NCBI RefSeq assembly: GCF_004015185.1
Contig: NZ_CP025746.1
Coordinates: 3,117,776-3,181,775 of the forward strand
DNA length: 64,000 bases
From: Clostridium manihotivorum
GTDB lineage: Bacteria > Bacillota > Clostridia > Clostridiales > Clostridiaceae
Reading direction: 5' to 3'
Below, in pieces: positions 25,365 through 33,993 of the stretch (the stretch's first letter is position 1; each line of letters starts with the position of its first letter). The notes beneath the pieces are model-generated. The model ran no database searches and had not been told where the DNA came from. It saw only the letters and a list, made by a program, of their open reading frames with translations. Position numbers and translations under genes: made by a program.

Positions 25365-25625
25365 AAAGATATTATACTATAAAATATGAAGTTTAAAGAT
25401 TCTATTCTCTGTTACTGCGGGTAAAAGTGATTGATGCAGGTTTAAGTCCGGGCAGCATACTAGTTATAGTTAATGTAGTCGTGACTAGTGGGTATGTATA
25501 TTGCCAGATGTTGCTGGGTAAATGAATTATTTAGGCAAAAAAGGGCATAATCTTTTAATAAGAGTGGAATTACTAATATTTTTGGTAAATGCCCTTTAAA
25601 TTTGCTTGAATAAGGAAGTGTGATA
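25365..25625 (+). other. Prophage right junction and ger leader region
   Basis: 260 bases without a gene between recombinase and gerA. GC content falls here, consistent with the prophage/chromosome junction, but no att core can be named. CATACTA at 25456-25462 matches the forespore sigma-G -10 consensus CATWHTA; TTGATG about 19 bases before is a poor -35. AAAGGGCA (25540-25547) and TGCCCTTT (25590-25597) form a long-loop inverted repeat just before the gerA ribosome site. Confidence 0.4.
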
Positions 25626-27389
25626 ATGCTAAATGTGTTCTTAAAAATACTAAAACTTTTTAAATATACTAGACCAATGAATAATGAGGGCGGGTTCGAA
25701 TTACTAGAAGACAAATATGAAATTGATAGAACCGAGAAGGTTGATTCCTCTGAATATGAAAAAGACCAAAAGCAAAATGAGCAGAAAGACAGGAATCAAA
25801 ATGAAGTATCACAAATTATAAAACCAATTAAAGTTGAACAATGGAAGAGGGAGAGGAATAGTAGACCAGATGAGTATAGTCACTCTAAAAATATGCCTTC
25901 AGCTACCGTTTTCAAAAACATAGCATCCAATAAAAAATATATCGAAGAAATCTTTAGTATGCCTAGAAATCAAGATTTAATTATCAGGGAATTTAAAATG
26001 GCCAGAAAAACAAAAGCTTTTCTGGTCTTTGTTGATGGTATGGTTGATAAAACGTCTATAAATCAATTTATACTTCCTCAGTTAATGAGGCCTGAAAATT
26101 TTAATGATTTTTCTGGAACTTGCCCAATTGACTATATCAAGGATAGTGTATTATCCATATCGGAGATTACAAAAGCTACTAATTTTAATGAAATTAAACC
26201 TCAAATCCTTAATGGTTTGTCGGTTTTGTTTATCGATGATTGTTCAGAAGCGCTGATGATGGAAACACGGGGATTTGAAAAAAGAAACATTGACAGACCT
26301 ATTACAGAACAGGTGGTAAAGGGGTCACAAGAAGGATTTACAGAGAACTTGAGAACGAATATTACCTTGCTTCGAAGAATAATAAAAAATGAAAAGCTTA
26401 TCACTGAAATTATCCCGACTGGAAAATTAAATAAAGTCAACAGCGCAATAATTTACATTGAAGGGATTACTAACCCTAAAATAGTGGAAGAGGTGCGTCG
26501 TCGCATTACCGAAATTGACACCGACTTTATTGCTGGTAATGGTATGCTAGAGCAGTTAATTGAAGATAATTATCTCATGCCGTTTCCACAGGTCGTTTCC
26601 ACTGAGAGACCTGATAGAGCTGCTTCGTTTTTAGTAGAAGGGCAGGTAGTGATTATTACAGAAGGTGATCCATTTGCTTTAGCTGCTCCGGTGACTTTTT
26701 ACAGATTATTTCACTCCTCTGAAGATTCGATGCTGAGATGGCAATACGGTACTTTCCTGAGGATCATCAGATTTATTGGGGTCATGTCAGCTTTGTTAAT
26801 TCCGGGACTGTATGTTGCCTTAGTGTTGTATCACCATCAAATGATTCCAACCCCTTTCTTGGAGTCAATCGTAAAGTCTAGGGAAGCTGTTCCTTTTCCA
26901 ACAATTGTTGAGCTTCTGCTAATGGAAATTGCCTTTGAATTGGTCCGTGAAGGTGGGGTTCGAATACCTGGTGTGATTGGTCAGACATTGGGCATTGTTG
27001 GAGCTTTGATTTTGGGTCAGGTAGCAGTACAAGCGGGGCTTGTTAGTCCAATTCTAATTGTAATAATTGCTTTAACAGGCTTGGGTAGTTTCACCATGCC
27101 TAATTATTCTATGGCTTTAGCAGTTCGTATAATACGGTTTATCTTTGTTTTTGGGGGAGCGATAGCAGGTTTTTATGGAATATCTCTTGCTTTTATTCTA
27201 ATTGCATCAATGGCGTGTTATATGAAATCTTTTGGTGTGCCTTTCTTGGCACCCGTTGCACCTAGCGCAAAGATTAATCCAGATTCAATCATTCGTCAAC
27301 CCCTATTTAACCAAAGTATGCGCTCAGACCCTTTCAACACACCCAACCGAAAAAGAAATGGCAAAAATCAGCGAGGTGATGATGAATGA
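25626..27389 (+). CDS. Spore germinant receptor A subunit (GerA family)
   Basis: A 587-residue GerA-type receptor subunit of the inner spore membrane. Residues ~1-370 are the cytoplasmic N-terminal region (PITEQVVKGSQEGFTENLRTNITLLRRII is the family hallmark). Several membrane segments follow from about residue 385 (IRFIGVMSALLIPGLYVALV ... GVRIPGVIGQTLGIVGALILGQ ... IRFIFVFGGAIAGF). The FVRxP-like turn and PFLAPVAP end are conserved. With B and C subunits it senses nutrient germinants. AAGGAAGTG supports ATG 25626. Its stop overlaps gerB (ATGA). Confidence 0.93.
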   Translation: MLNVFLKILKLFKYTRPMNNEGGFELLEDKYEIDRTEKVDSSEYEKDQKQNEQKDRNQNEVSQIIKPIKVEQWKRERNSRPDEYSHSKNMPSATVFKNIASNKKYIEEIFSMPRNQDLIIREFKMARKTKAFLVFVDGMVDKTSINQFILPQLMRPENFNDFSGTCPIDYIKDSVLSISEITKATNFNEIKPQILNGLSVLFIDDCSEALMMETRGFEKRNIDRPITEQVVKGSQEGFTENLRTNITLLRRIIKNEKLITEIIPTGKLNKVNSAIIYIEGITNPKIVEEVRRRITEIDTDFIAGNGMLEQLIEDNYLMPFPQVVSTERPDRAASFLVEGQVVIITEGDPFALAAPVTFYRLFHSSEDSMLRWQYGTFLRIIRFIGVMSALLIPGLYVALVLYHHQMIPTPFLESIVKSREAVPFPTIVELLLMEIAFELVREGGVRIPGVIGQTLGIVGALILGQVAVQAGLVSPILIVIIALTGLGSFTMPNYSMALAVRIIRFIFVFGGAIAGFYGISLAFILIASMACYMKSFGVPFLAPVAPSAKINPDSIIRQPLFNQSMRSDPFNTPNRKRNGKNQRGDDE

Positions 27390-28483
27390 TAAAGGATGGC
27401 AAGTTTGGAGCCCATGAAACCATAGCGTTGTTAACAATAACTATCTCATCAAAGGTATTTTTTTCCAGTCCTTCTGTAGTCGCCGCTAAAGTTGGAACAG
27501 CTGGCTGGTATATGACGATCATATCTGCATTTGTTGCTTTTATAGTTACTGTTTTGCTAATCAGGCTATTGTCGATATACCCAAACAAAACAATAATGGA
27601 GATATATGAAGTTGTATATGGAAGAGTAGTGGGGAAAATACTCTCATTTATTTTATTCGCATCAATTCTTGTTACTGTGGCTGCAAATAGCAGAGAATTT
27701 ATTGAAATAATGGAGGTATACGACCTTCCTCAAAGTCCTCCAAGTTATCTTTTAATATTATTATTTGTGGCAGTAGGTGTTTTAGCTTACTGGGGACTTG
27801 AAACGATAGCACGGTTTTCCAAGCTAATGGCTTTTTTTCTGCTATTATTATATATTTCGGTGTTGGTATTGTCTATGAAGTTATATGAATTCCATCGCCT
27901 TTTCCCCATTTTAGGTAATGGATTAGATACAACAGTGCTGACAGGGATTCAAAGATCCTCTGTCTATGGTGAAATAATTATTATTGGAGTAATAATTGGT
28001 TCGCTTCATGGCATAAAGCATGCGAAACGAGCGGCTTATTTAAGCTTAATCTTCTCTGCTTCTATAGTAACTACAGCATTACTAGCATTTTCACTTGCTT
28101 TTCCTTATTATACAGGAGAGGAGATTACGGCTCCAATTTATTTGATGGTTTCGCTTATTGAATATGGAGAGTTTATACAAAGGATCGAACCATTATTCTT
28201 TTTCCTTTGGAATATCAGTACAGTTATATCTGTAGCAGCTTTATTTTATGTCCTGATTATCATATATGCTTATATATTTGAACTTGATGACAAAAGACCG
28301 ATTATAATTCCCTTAGGGATTATCGTTGTTTTTCTTGCTTTAATTCCTCAAAACATTATTCAACTTACAAATGGCATAGTAAGTATGATTAGGAGCTATG
28401 GGTGGGCCTTTTATTTTATACCTCCTGTGATCACTCTCGCGATAGCTAAGATAAAAAAGAAATACGGAGGTAGCTCTCAATGA
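27386..28483 (+). CDS. Spore germinant receptor B subunit (GerB permease)
   Basis: A 365-residue GerB-type endospore germination permease in the APC-like fold with about ten membrane helices. VFFSSPSVVAAKVGTAGWYM at the N-terminus and PNKTIMEIYEVVYGRVVGKIL match the family. In the GerA receptor complex this subunit binds germinant. Overlaps gerA by four bases and gerC by four bases, so all three are translationally coupled. Confidence 0.93.
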   Translation: MIKDGKFGAHETIALLTITISSKVFFSSPSVVAAKVGTAGWYMTIISAFVAFIVTVLLIRLLSIYPNKTIMEIYEVVYGRVVGKILSFILFASILVTVAANSREFIEIMEVYDLPQSPPSYLLILLFVAVGVLAYWGLETIARFSKLMAFFLLLLYISVLVLSMKLYEFHRLFPILGNGLDTTVLTGIQRSSVYGEIIIIGVIIGSLHGIKHAKRAAYLSLIFSASIVTTALLAFSLAFPYYTGEEITAPIYLMVSLIEYGEFIQRIEPLFFFLWNISTVISVAALFYVLIIIYAYIFELDDKRPIIIPLGIIVVFLALIPQNIIQLTNGIVSMIRSYGWAFYFIPPVITLAIAKIKKKYGGSSQ

Positions 28484-29742
28484 AGAAAAAAATCCTTTTA
28501 ATTATTACCATTATAATGCAGATATTCACTTTGACCGCCTGTTATGATGCTAGAGAGGCGACTTCAGTTTCGTTTGTACAGATGATTGGTATTGATCAAG
28601 GTATTACAGACAAGTGGAGAATCACTGTAAAAATTGCAAGTATGCAAAATGGTGATGACAGTTCAAATAAAGGAAGTGAATCCTCACAGCAAACGCAGAC
28701 CAAAACAATTACAATTGACGCCCCTTCTTTTAATGGAGGAATTGACTTGTTTAATACGAATATTCCTCAAAAACTGGATTTCACCCATGCTTCATTGCTT
28801 GTAATCTCTGAAGATCTTGCACAAAGTGGTTTAATGGGAGAATACATTACACCTCTTGTTCGCTTTAGGGAGATAAGAAGAACGTTGAATGTTATAGTTG
28901 TTCGGGGAAATGCTCAAGAATTTGTTGAAAAGACAGAAGAATGTAATCAAGGCAGCCCTTCCCGGGCAGTAGTGTCCTTGATAAGGCAAGGAGAAAACAC
29001 AGGTTTTTATCCTAAAATATCCTTGAATGATTTTTACAATGGAATTAAGTCAACCTATAGACAGGCTGTCCTACCTTTAGGAAGTGTACACAAGAAAAAC
29101 TTTGACGAGGAGGGGGAGTCTTATAATGAGGGGGTTAAAAATACAGGGCAATATTTTGCTGGAGATACACAAAGGAAGGGCGGCAATACTATCGAATTGC
29201 TTGGAAGTGCATTGTTTGTCAAAGATAACATGGTCGGTAAGCTAAATGGACATGAAACAAGAATGATGATGTTAATTAGAGGAGAATTTAAAAAAGGGAT
29301 ATTCACCATTCAAGATCCCGAGGCTTCTAAGTGGATAATACCTATTGATACAAGGGTTTCCAGGAAGCCGAATTTAAAAATTTATTTTGACAACGACAGA
29401 CCGATAATAAGCCTAGAAGTTAAAACGGAAGGAGATATATTAGCAATTCAAAGTGGTATTAATTATGAAAGCGAAGAAATGATAGGAATAATTGAAAACG
29501 AAATGACCAGATACTTGGAAAAAGGCATCACTAGTGTTATTCATAAATGTCAATCACTAAATACAGATCCTTTCAATTTTGGGAGAACGGCAGTCAAGCA
29601 CTTTTTGACCATTAATGAGTGGGAAAAATATAACTGGAATGAAAAATTCATGGAAGCAAAAGTAGAGGTTAAAGTAGATTTCAAAATAAGAAGAACTGGA
29701 GGCCTCCTGAGAAATTCAGATAACAATGTGAGGGATGAATAA
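28480..29742 (+). CDS. Spore germinant receptor C lipoprotein (Ger(x)C family)
   Basis: A 420-residue lipoprotein. The signal peptide ends in a lipobox LTAC with Cys at residue 21, followed by YDAREATSVSFVQMIGIDQG, typical of Ger(x)C proteins. Domain 1 includes LDFTHASLLVISEDLAQSG; the C-terminal third (EMTRYLEKGITSVIHKCQSLNTDPFNFGR) is the conserved family ending. It sits on the outer face of the inner spore membrane and completes the ABC receptor. It overlaps gerB. Confidence 0.93.
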   Translation: MKKKILLIITIIMQIFTLTACYDAREATSVSFVQMIGIDQGITDKWRITVKIASMQNGDDSSNKGSESSQQTQTKTITIDAPSFNGGIDLFNTNIPQKLDFTHASLLVISEDLAQSGLMGEYITPLVRFREIRRTLNVIVVRGNAQEFVEKTEECNQGSPSRAVVSLIRQGENTGFYPKISLNDFYNGIKSTYRQAVLPLGSVHKKNFDEEGESYNEGVKNTGQYFAGDTQRKGGNTIELLGSALFVKDNMVGKLNGHETRMMMLIRGEFKKGIFTIQDPEASKWIIPIDTRVSRKPNLKIYFDNDRPIISLEVKTEGDILAIQSGINYESEEMIGIIENEMTRYLEKGITSVIHKCQSLNTDPFNFGRTAVKHFLTINEWEKYNWNEKFMEAKVEVKVDFKIRRTGGLLRNSDNNVRDE

Positions 29743-29745
29743 AAA

Positions 29746-29913
29746 ATGAACATGATTATTATGATGCTTATTATTGGTATGGTAGCCTACCCAATAAGCT
29801 ATACAAACTATAATTTGTCTATTAAAAATAGATTAGGTGCGTTAGGAATGCTGCTTTTAATAGTGGCTACACTTGTGATATCTAGTTATGTTTTATTTTT
29901 TTTACGTAATTAA
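29746..29913 (+). CDS. Small two-helix membrane protein, candidate Ger D subunit
   Basis: A 55-residue protein starting four bases after the gerC stop. It has two hydrophobic helices (IIMMLIIGMVAYPIS and LGMLLLIVATLVISSYVLFF) with a short polar turn between them. Small two-helix D subunits at the end of gerA-type operons are known in Bacillus, where they modulate germination. Position, size and topology fit, but sequence identity is not established. No clear ribosome site is visible beyond translational coupling. Confidence 0.6.
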   Translation: MNMIIMMLIIGMVAYPISYTNYNLSIKNRLGALGMLLLIVATLVISSYVLFFLRN

Positions 29914-29935
29914 TAAAGTTTAGGAGATTAATAAT

Positions 29936-30435
<500 letters not shown>

Positions 30436-30439
<4 letters not shown>

Positions 30440-30464
30440 CAAGTAAAAATAAATGGTGTATAAA
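30436..30464 (+). promoter_or_regulatory. Sigma-A-type promoter of hsp20
   Basis: TTGACA at 30436-30441 and TATAAA at 30459-30464 are 17 bases apart, an excellent housekeeping promoter. The -35 overlaps the stop codon of the preceding gene. The CIRCE operator begins 10 bases downstream, where HrcA would block transcription. Confidence 0.85.
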
Positions 30465-30474
30465 ATAATTAAAG

Positions 30475-30501
30475 TTAGCACTCGTTAGTCGAGAGTGCTA
30501 A
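30475..30501 (+). promoter_or_regulatory. CIRCE operator (HrcA binding site)
   Basis: TTAGCACTC, nine bases, GAGTGCTAA: an exact match to the CIRCE inverted repeat. HrcA represses class I heat-shock genes through this site, so the downstream hsp20 belongs to the HrcA regulon, which in many Clostridia covers groESL and dnaK. Confidence 0.95.
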
Positions 30502-30536
30502 CAAAAAAATTAAAAAAATGTAAAGGAGTGATTATC

Positions 30537-30983
30537 ATGGCAGGATTAATTCCATTCAACAGAAAACGAAATGATTTGATGAACATTGGTTTTGATGATT
30601 TTTCCAACATGCTTGATGACTTTTTTACAGGCAGTTGGCCAGTCCAAAGAAGTTTAGCGGCAGATACATTTAAAATTGACATTCAAGACAACGATACAGA
30701 ATATATAATAGAAGCTGAACTTCCAGGAGTAAAGAAAGAAGATGTAGAAATTACATTGAATGAAGGAAGACTCAATCTTTCTGTTAAGAAAGAGGAAGTT
30801 TCAGAAGACAAGAGCAAAAAATTCATTCATCGAGAGAGAAGATATGCTCAAATGTCACGAAGCATACTGCTTGCAGATTCAAATGATGAAGGGATTCAAG
30901 CAAAATTAGAAGAAGGCGTATTGACAATTAAAGTGCCTAAAAAGGAACAAGTTGACACTTCAAAACGCATTATGATCGAGTAA
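30537..30983 (+). CDS. Hsp20/alpha-crystallin small heat-shock protein
   Basis: A 148-residue small heat-shock protein, an ATP-independent holdase. The alpha-crystallin domain (residues ~45-135) includes DTEYIIEAELPGVKKEDVEITL and the GVLTIKVPK end motif. The start at 30537 follows AAAGGAGTG; a longer frame from 30495 would begin in the CIRCE stem. Regulated by the CIRCE operator and followed by its own terminator, so it is monocistronic. Confidence 0.95.
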   Translation: MAGLIPFNRKRNDLMNIGFDDFSNMLDDFFTGSWPVQRSLAADTFKIDIQDNDTEYIIEAELPGVKKEDVEITLNEGRLNLSVKKEEVSEDKSKKFIHRERRYAQMSRSILLADSNDEGIQAKLEEGVLTIKVPKKEQVDTSKRIMIE

Positions 30984-30986
30984 TAT

Positions 30987-31025
30987 ACAAAAGCACACTG
31001 ATAATTGATATCAGTGTGCTTTTGT
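30987..31025 (+). terminator. Terminator after hsp20
   Basis: A 17-base perfect inverted repeat (ACAAAAGCACACTGATA / TATCAGTGTGCTTTTGT) around ATTGA. The right arm contains a T-run and the left arm an A-run, so it can terminate transcription from either side. Confidence 0.9.
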
Positions 31026-31097
31026 ATGTTAGAAAACTTAAACTATATAAGATTTTAATGCTAAATTTAAGCATAATGTTTCTAATGTTTTTTTGGT

Positions 31098-31211
31098 ATG
31101 GAAAAAAAGGAAATTGCTATTATGTGGGTAATGCGAAAACTGGGCTACAGTGAAGAACAAACTCAACAAGTATTAGATCTAGCTAATAAAGCTTATCAGA
31201 AAAAAGAGTAG
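31098..31211 (+). CDS. Small 37-residue open frame, unknown
   Basis: ATG 31098 opens a 37-residue frame (MEKKEIAIMWVMRKLGYSEE, then a helical Gln/Lys-rich end) stopping at 31209-31211. No recognised family and no good ribosome site (GGTATGG only). It ends 42 bases before the rlmD-like fragments, in the same frame. It may be a remnant of a longer gene. Low confidence as a real gene. Confidence 0.25.
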   Translation: MEKKEIAIMWVMRKLGYSEEQTQQVLDLANKAYQKKE

Positions 31212-31253
31212 ATTTTGTTTTACCAGCACATTCTGTTTATCTATGCTAATGTA

Positions 31254-31394
31254 GTGGATATGTTTCCGTCTACCGATAGTGAAAAAAATGCCGTGGATAT
31301 GTTCCCGAGAACGGAAAGCTAGAAAGACATTCGTTCTGTCCTCTCGAGCCATGTGGAGTGCGTCGTAGGACTACGTCGGGCAAACTCATTGTAA
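31254..31394 (+). pseudogene. Fragments resembling the C-terminus of RlmD/RumA-type rRNA methyltransferase
   Basis: In one frame the sequence reads VDMFPSTDSEKNA, then VDMFPRTES, a stop, KDIRSVLSS and HVECVVGLRRANSL, then a stop. In intact RlmD/RumA-type 23S rRNA uracil-C5 methyltransferases the C-terminus contains a continuous stretch of the type VDMFPxTxHVECVVLLSR. Here the VDMFP half appears twice and the HVECVV half once, with no upstream enzyme. The 3' end of rumA is a documented insertion site of ICEs in streptococci, so I infer tandem integration scars at the left edge of the ICE. Confidence 0.55.
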
Positions 31395-31725
31395 TCTTTG
31401 AATTCATGCTGTTTAGAGAGTTTTTTATGTTCACCTCAGATGGGGATGATTTTAGGAATAAATTGAAAAAAGATGGTATTTTAGTGAGAGTAGCAATTTG
31501 AAGTGGAGTGTGGAAACACGGTTCAGCATTTCTAATCAGTATTTTTAATAAGAATATTAGTTTAAGTAGCCACTATATTATAGTGGTTATTTTTTTATAT
31601 AGATGACTTATGTATATTTAATTTAGCCATAAGGAAAGGTTTATAGTATAATATATATAATTCTTGAAAAATTTATTAGAGTATCGTATATATAATCGGA
31701 GATATAAAGAGGAGGTAAGCCAAAT
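31395..31725 (+). other. Non-coding stretch with terminator
   Basis: About 330 bases without a credible gene. A broken frame (DGDDFRNKLKKDGILVRVAI then stop) has no recognised family. A hairpin with T-run lies at 31570-31597. AT-rich DNA before 31726 contains TATAATATATATAA-like stretches that may hold the promoter of the next cassette. Confidence 0.5.
31570..31597 (+). terminator. Hairpin with T-run
   Basis: CCACTATA (31570-31577) and TATAGTGG (31579-31586) form an almost perfect palindrome, followed by TTATTTTTTT. No intact gene precedes it, so it may have belonged to the decayed sequence upstream. Confidence 0.65.
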
Positions 31726-32571
31726 ATGTATATAACTCAAAAAGAGGCTAGAATACATAATTTAATTAATCGTTTCTGTAAAAACTATTCAATTGAAGAG
31801 CTTAAGGATGGTTTTACTGCTGACGAATTATCAAATAGATTATTTTTTAGACAAGAGGACTTTAATTATGTGATTGAAGAAAATATCCTAATTTTAAAAA
31901 ATGAAAAGTATATGCCTACTGAAAAACTTATAAAACAATTCACTAAAATTAAAGGGAAATTAAAAAAGGAAGATGAAACTCTAGAAGCATTAAAGATGGA
32001 TTATAAAAGAAAATTTGAGGAATTAATTAATAGTAATAATTATGAGCCAACCAAAGAGATTATTGAATTGGCTTATAAGATTCATTGGTATATACTTCCT
32101 GAATACGAAGAATATATGATTGTTAATAGTGAGATTTACCCCAATGAAAACACAAAGGATTATTATAATCATTATCATACATTAGAAGACTTATATAATG
32201 AATTACTAGGGAATGGCAAAAATATAGCTTCTAAAAAGGGCGATATGAACCTAAATAAAGATATTAAAATTGCAATTTACTCAAGACGCTGGGGACATGA
32301 TGATTATTATAGAATTGCTAGAACAACTACTGGCTGGAAGGTTTCATTCCACCAAACAAGAGAAGGAAGTAAAGAAGGGGAAGCTTTAATAAAGCACTTA
32401 GAGCATGATTCAATAAGCTATCCAAACTCTCTAAGCAGATTTATGCTTGATTTATGGAATAAGGCAGATAGTGAGGAAATGAGCATAGAAGATTTAAAAG
32501 AATACTTGGAAAGTATAACTATGTGGATTAATGTTTGCGAAAAAAATACTCCAGAAAATATCGAGGTGTAA
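31726..32571 (+). CDS. Unknown protein, first gene of cyclase cassette
   Basis: A 281-residue soluble protein with no signal or membrane segment. The first ~170 residues are helical and charged (a coiled coil near residues 75-105). The C-terminal ~100 residues contain SRRWGHDDYYRIARTTTGWKV, then HLEHDSISYPNSLSRFMLDLW, a pattern I associate with a widespread uncharacterised domain. GAGGAGGTAAGCC precedes ATG. It ends two bases before the cyclase-like gene, so the two are one operon. It may be an effector, regulator or substrate of that enzyme; function not known. Confidence 0.7.
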   Translation: MYITQKEARIHNLINRFCKNYSIEELKDGFTADELSNRLFFRQEDFNYVIEENILILKNEKYMPTEKLIKQFTKIKGKLKKEDETLEALKMDYKRKFEELINSNNYEPTKEIIELAYKIHWYILPEYEEYMIVNSEIYPNENTKDYYNHYHTLEDLYNELLGNGKNIASKKGDMNLNKDIKIAIYSRRWGHDDYYRIARTTTGWKVSFHQTREGSKEGEALIKHLEHDSISYPNSLSRFMLDLWNKADSEEMSIEDLKEYLESITMWINVCEKNTPENIEV

Positions 32572-32573
32572 AA

Positions 32574-33410
32574 ATGAGCACAGATAGTTATTACGGTTAT
32601 GTTACATTTGCAGATATTTTAGGATGGAAGGGTATTTGGCAAACAAAACGGGAAACTAATCCTGTTGATAGCTTATTACAAATAAGAGCCGAAATGAAAG
32701 AATATATTTCAGTTTTACAAGCAAGGTATTATAAGAATATTGTTGAACATGAATTGAGAGGATTTTTTAGCGATGAAAATAGAAAAGACTTATCAAAAGA
32801 AATTATAAAAATCAGTAGTAACTTAGAAACTTTAATTGCAAAGTATTCAAATAACTATGAAAGTGTTTTAGATGAATTAAAAAAATTTCGACTAGAACTT
32901 TCTATTGAATTAATATCAGATACTTTTGTAATAACTTCAAGTGGAAGTGAAATACATTATGAAACAATGCTTCATTCATTGATATCACAAAACTTAATTA
33001 ATACTTGCTTAAAAAAAGGATTTTTAATACGTGGTGCAACAAGTTATGGTGAATACTATAAGCAAGAGTTAGTATTTGTGGGTCCGGCTATTGATGATTC
33101 TGCATCTTGGCATGAAATGGGAGAAGAGATCGGAATATTTTTTACTCCTAAAGCAAACATAACTATAGAAAATACAAAAGTAGAAATGGATAGTGTTATT
33201 TTAAATGATAGAAAGTTAAACGAAATTCTTTTTATAGATAATCCTAAATTAAAGGTACAGACCTTCAAAACGTATATGGTAAATTGGGCTAATGGAGAAT
33301 CATATTTTAATGATATAATAGCAAATTACTCAACAATTTTGCCTGATATACACAAGAAAATCCTATTCTCAAAAGACCGTTTAGTTAGTTTGAAAGAGAA
33401 AAATGCATAG
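32574..33410 (+). CDS. Divergent class III nucleotide cyclase-like protein
   Basis: A 278-residue protein whose fold motifs resemble class III nucleotidyl cyclases. FADILGW (Asp14) corresponds to the first metal-binding Asp; ELISDTFVITSSG (Asp116) to the second Asp in the hairpin; GFLIRGATSYGE (149-160) and GPAIDDSASWHEM (170-182) to the later strand and helix. A helical insertion of about 80 residues separates the first two motifs. Stand-alone cyclases of this size include PycC of the Pycsar antiphage system. GAGGTG lies 6 bases before ATG 32574. Whether it makes cAMP, cUMP, cCMP or nothing cannot be told. Confidence 0.6.
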   Translation: MSTDSYYGYVTFADILGWKGIWQTKRETNPVDSLLQIRAEMKEYISVLQARYYKNIVEHELRGFFSDENRKDLSKEIIKISSNLETLIAKYSNNYESVLDELKKFRLELSIELISDTFVITSSGSEIHYETMLHSLISQNLINTCLKKGFLIRGATSYGEYYKQELVFVGPAIDDSASWHEMGEEIGIFFTPKANITIENTKVEMDSVILNDRKLNEILFIDNPKLKVQTFKTYMVNWANGESYFNDIIANYSTILPDIHKKILFSKDRLVSLKEKNA

Positions 33411-33504
33411 GCATAATGTTTTTTACTGATAAAGCAATTAAGTGATATAAAGTTTTACATTTATTGGACGATAATATATTAAAAACATGAGAGGATGGGA
33501 TATT

Positions 33505-33927
33505 TTGTTAACTTATGAGGAAAGAATTAGAGAATGGGGAACTAGCCTTAAGCATCAAGGATGCAAGGCTATATTTCAAGAGGGATATATAATTACACTT
33601 GTTGTGAAAGATGATATATCAAAGATTAGAAAAATTAAGAGTTCTCCCACAATTACGGTAGTTGCTTATATGCCAGAACAAAATAGTATAGGCGTATGTG
33701 TTTATGCAAGTAATGATGATATGAGCAATGGATTGTTTGTTCCAATTCTATTAGGCAATAAAATTGAAGAAGAGATGCTTATAAAGATAAGCAATGGATA
33801 CGGAAAGATTGAATTTTTCTCTGTTAGTGATGATCTTAGTGAAATATATGCTAAAGAAATATTGAGAGAAGAGATGGGACGATTTGCATTGAATAGAGAG
33901 TTGAGAACTGCAGGTCTTATTGTTTAG
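33505..33927 (+). CDS. Unknown protein, third gene of cyclase cassette
   Basis: A 140-residue soluble protein (starting at TTG 33505 after GAGAGGATGGGA; an ATG at 33487 lacks a ribosome site and would give 146 residues). It mixes short beta strands (YIITLVVKDD, TITVVAYMPE, IGVCVYASNDD) and a helical end. No family recognised. It lies about 95 bases after the cyclase-like gene and before a terminator, so it may share its operon. Confidence 0.6.
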   Translation: MLTYEERIREWGTSLKHQGCKAIFQEGYIITLVVKDDISKIRKIKSSPTITVVAYMPEQNSIGVCVYASNDDMSNGLFVPILLGNKIEEEMLIKISNGYGKIEFFSVSDDLSEIYAKEILREEMGRFALNRELRTAGLIV

Positions 33928-33935
33928 ACATCAAG

Positions 33936-33957
33936 AGAGCCATAAGGCTCTTTTTTT
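33936..33957 (+). terminator. Terminator after cyclase cassette
   Basis: AGAGCC, loop ATAA, GGCTCT, followed by TTTTTT. It closes the three-gene cassette and separates it from the pilus genes. Confidence 0.88.
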
Positions 33958-33993
33958 ATACGAATTTTTAAGATAAGGAGAATATAAGAAGCT

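Larger units (their letters stand above)
1..25500. mobile_element. Prophage (siphovirus, HK97-type head), left end outside window
   Basis: A continuous plus-strand run of packaging, head, tail, baseplate, lysis and recombinase genes shows an HK97-type siphovirus prophage. Base composition is clearly richer in G+C than the germination operon and ICE that follow. No repressor, replication genes or small terminase lie inside, so the left part is beyond position 1. The recombinase cassette at 21.8 to 25.4 kb marks the right end. The exact att core was not identified, because serine recombinases use very short cores; the right edge is therefore approximate. Confidence 0.9.

Noticed and set aside
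31254-31394. CRISPR-like or simple direct repeat at the two VDMFP copies
   Set aside because: Only two copies, diverged, and in frame with a third rlmD-like segment; a methyltransferase remnant explains them better.
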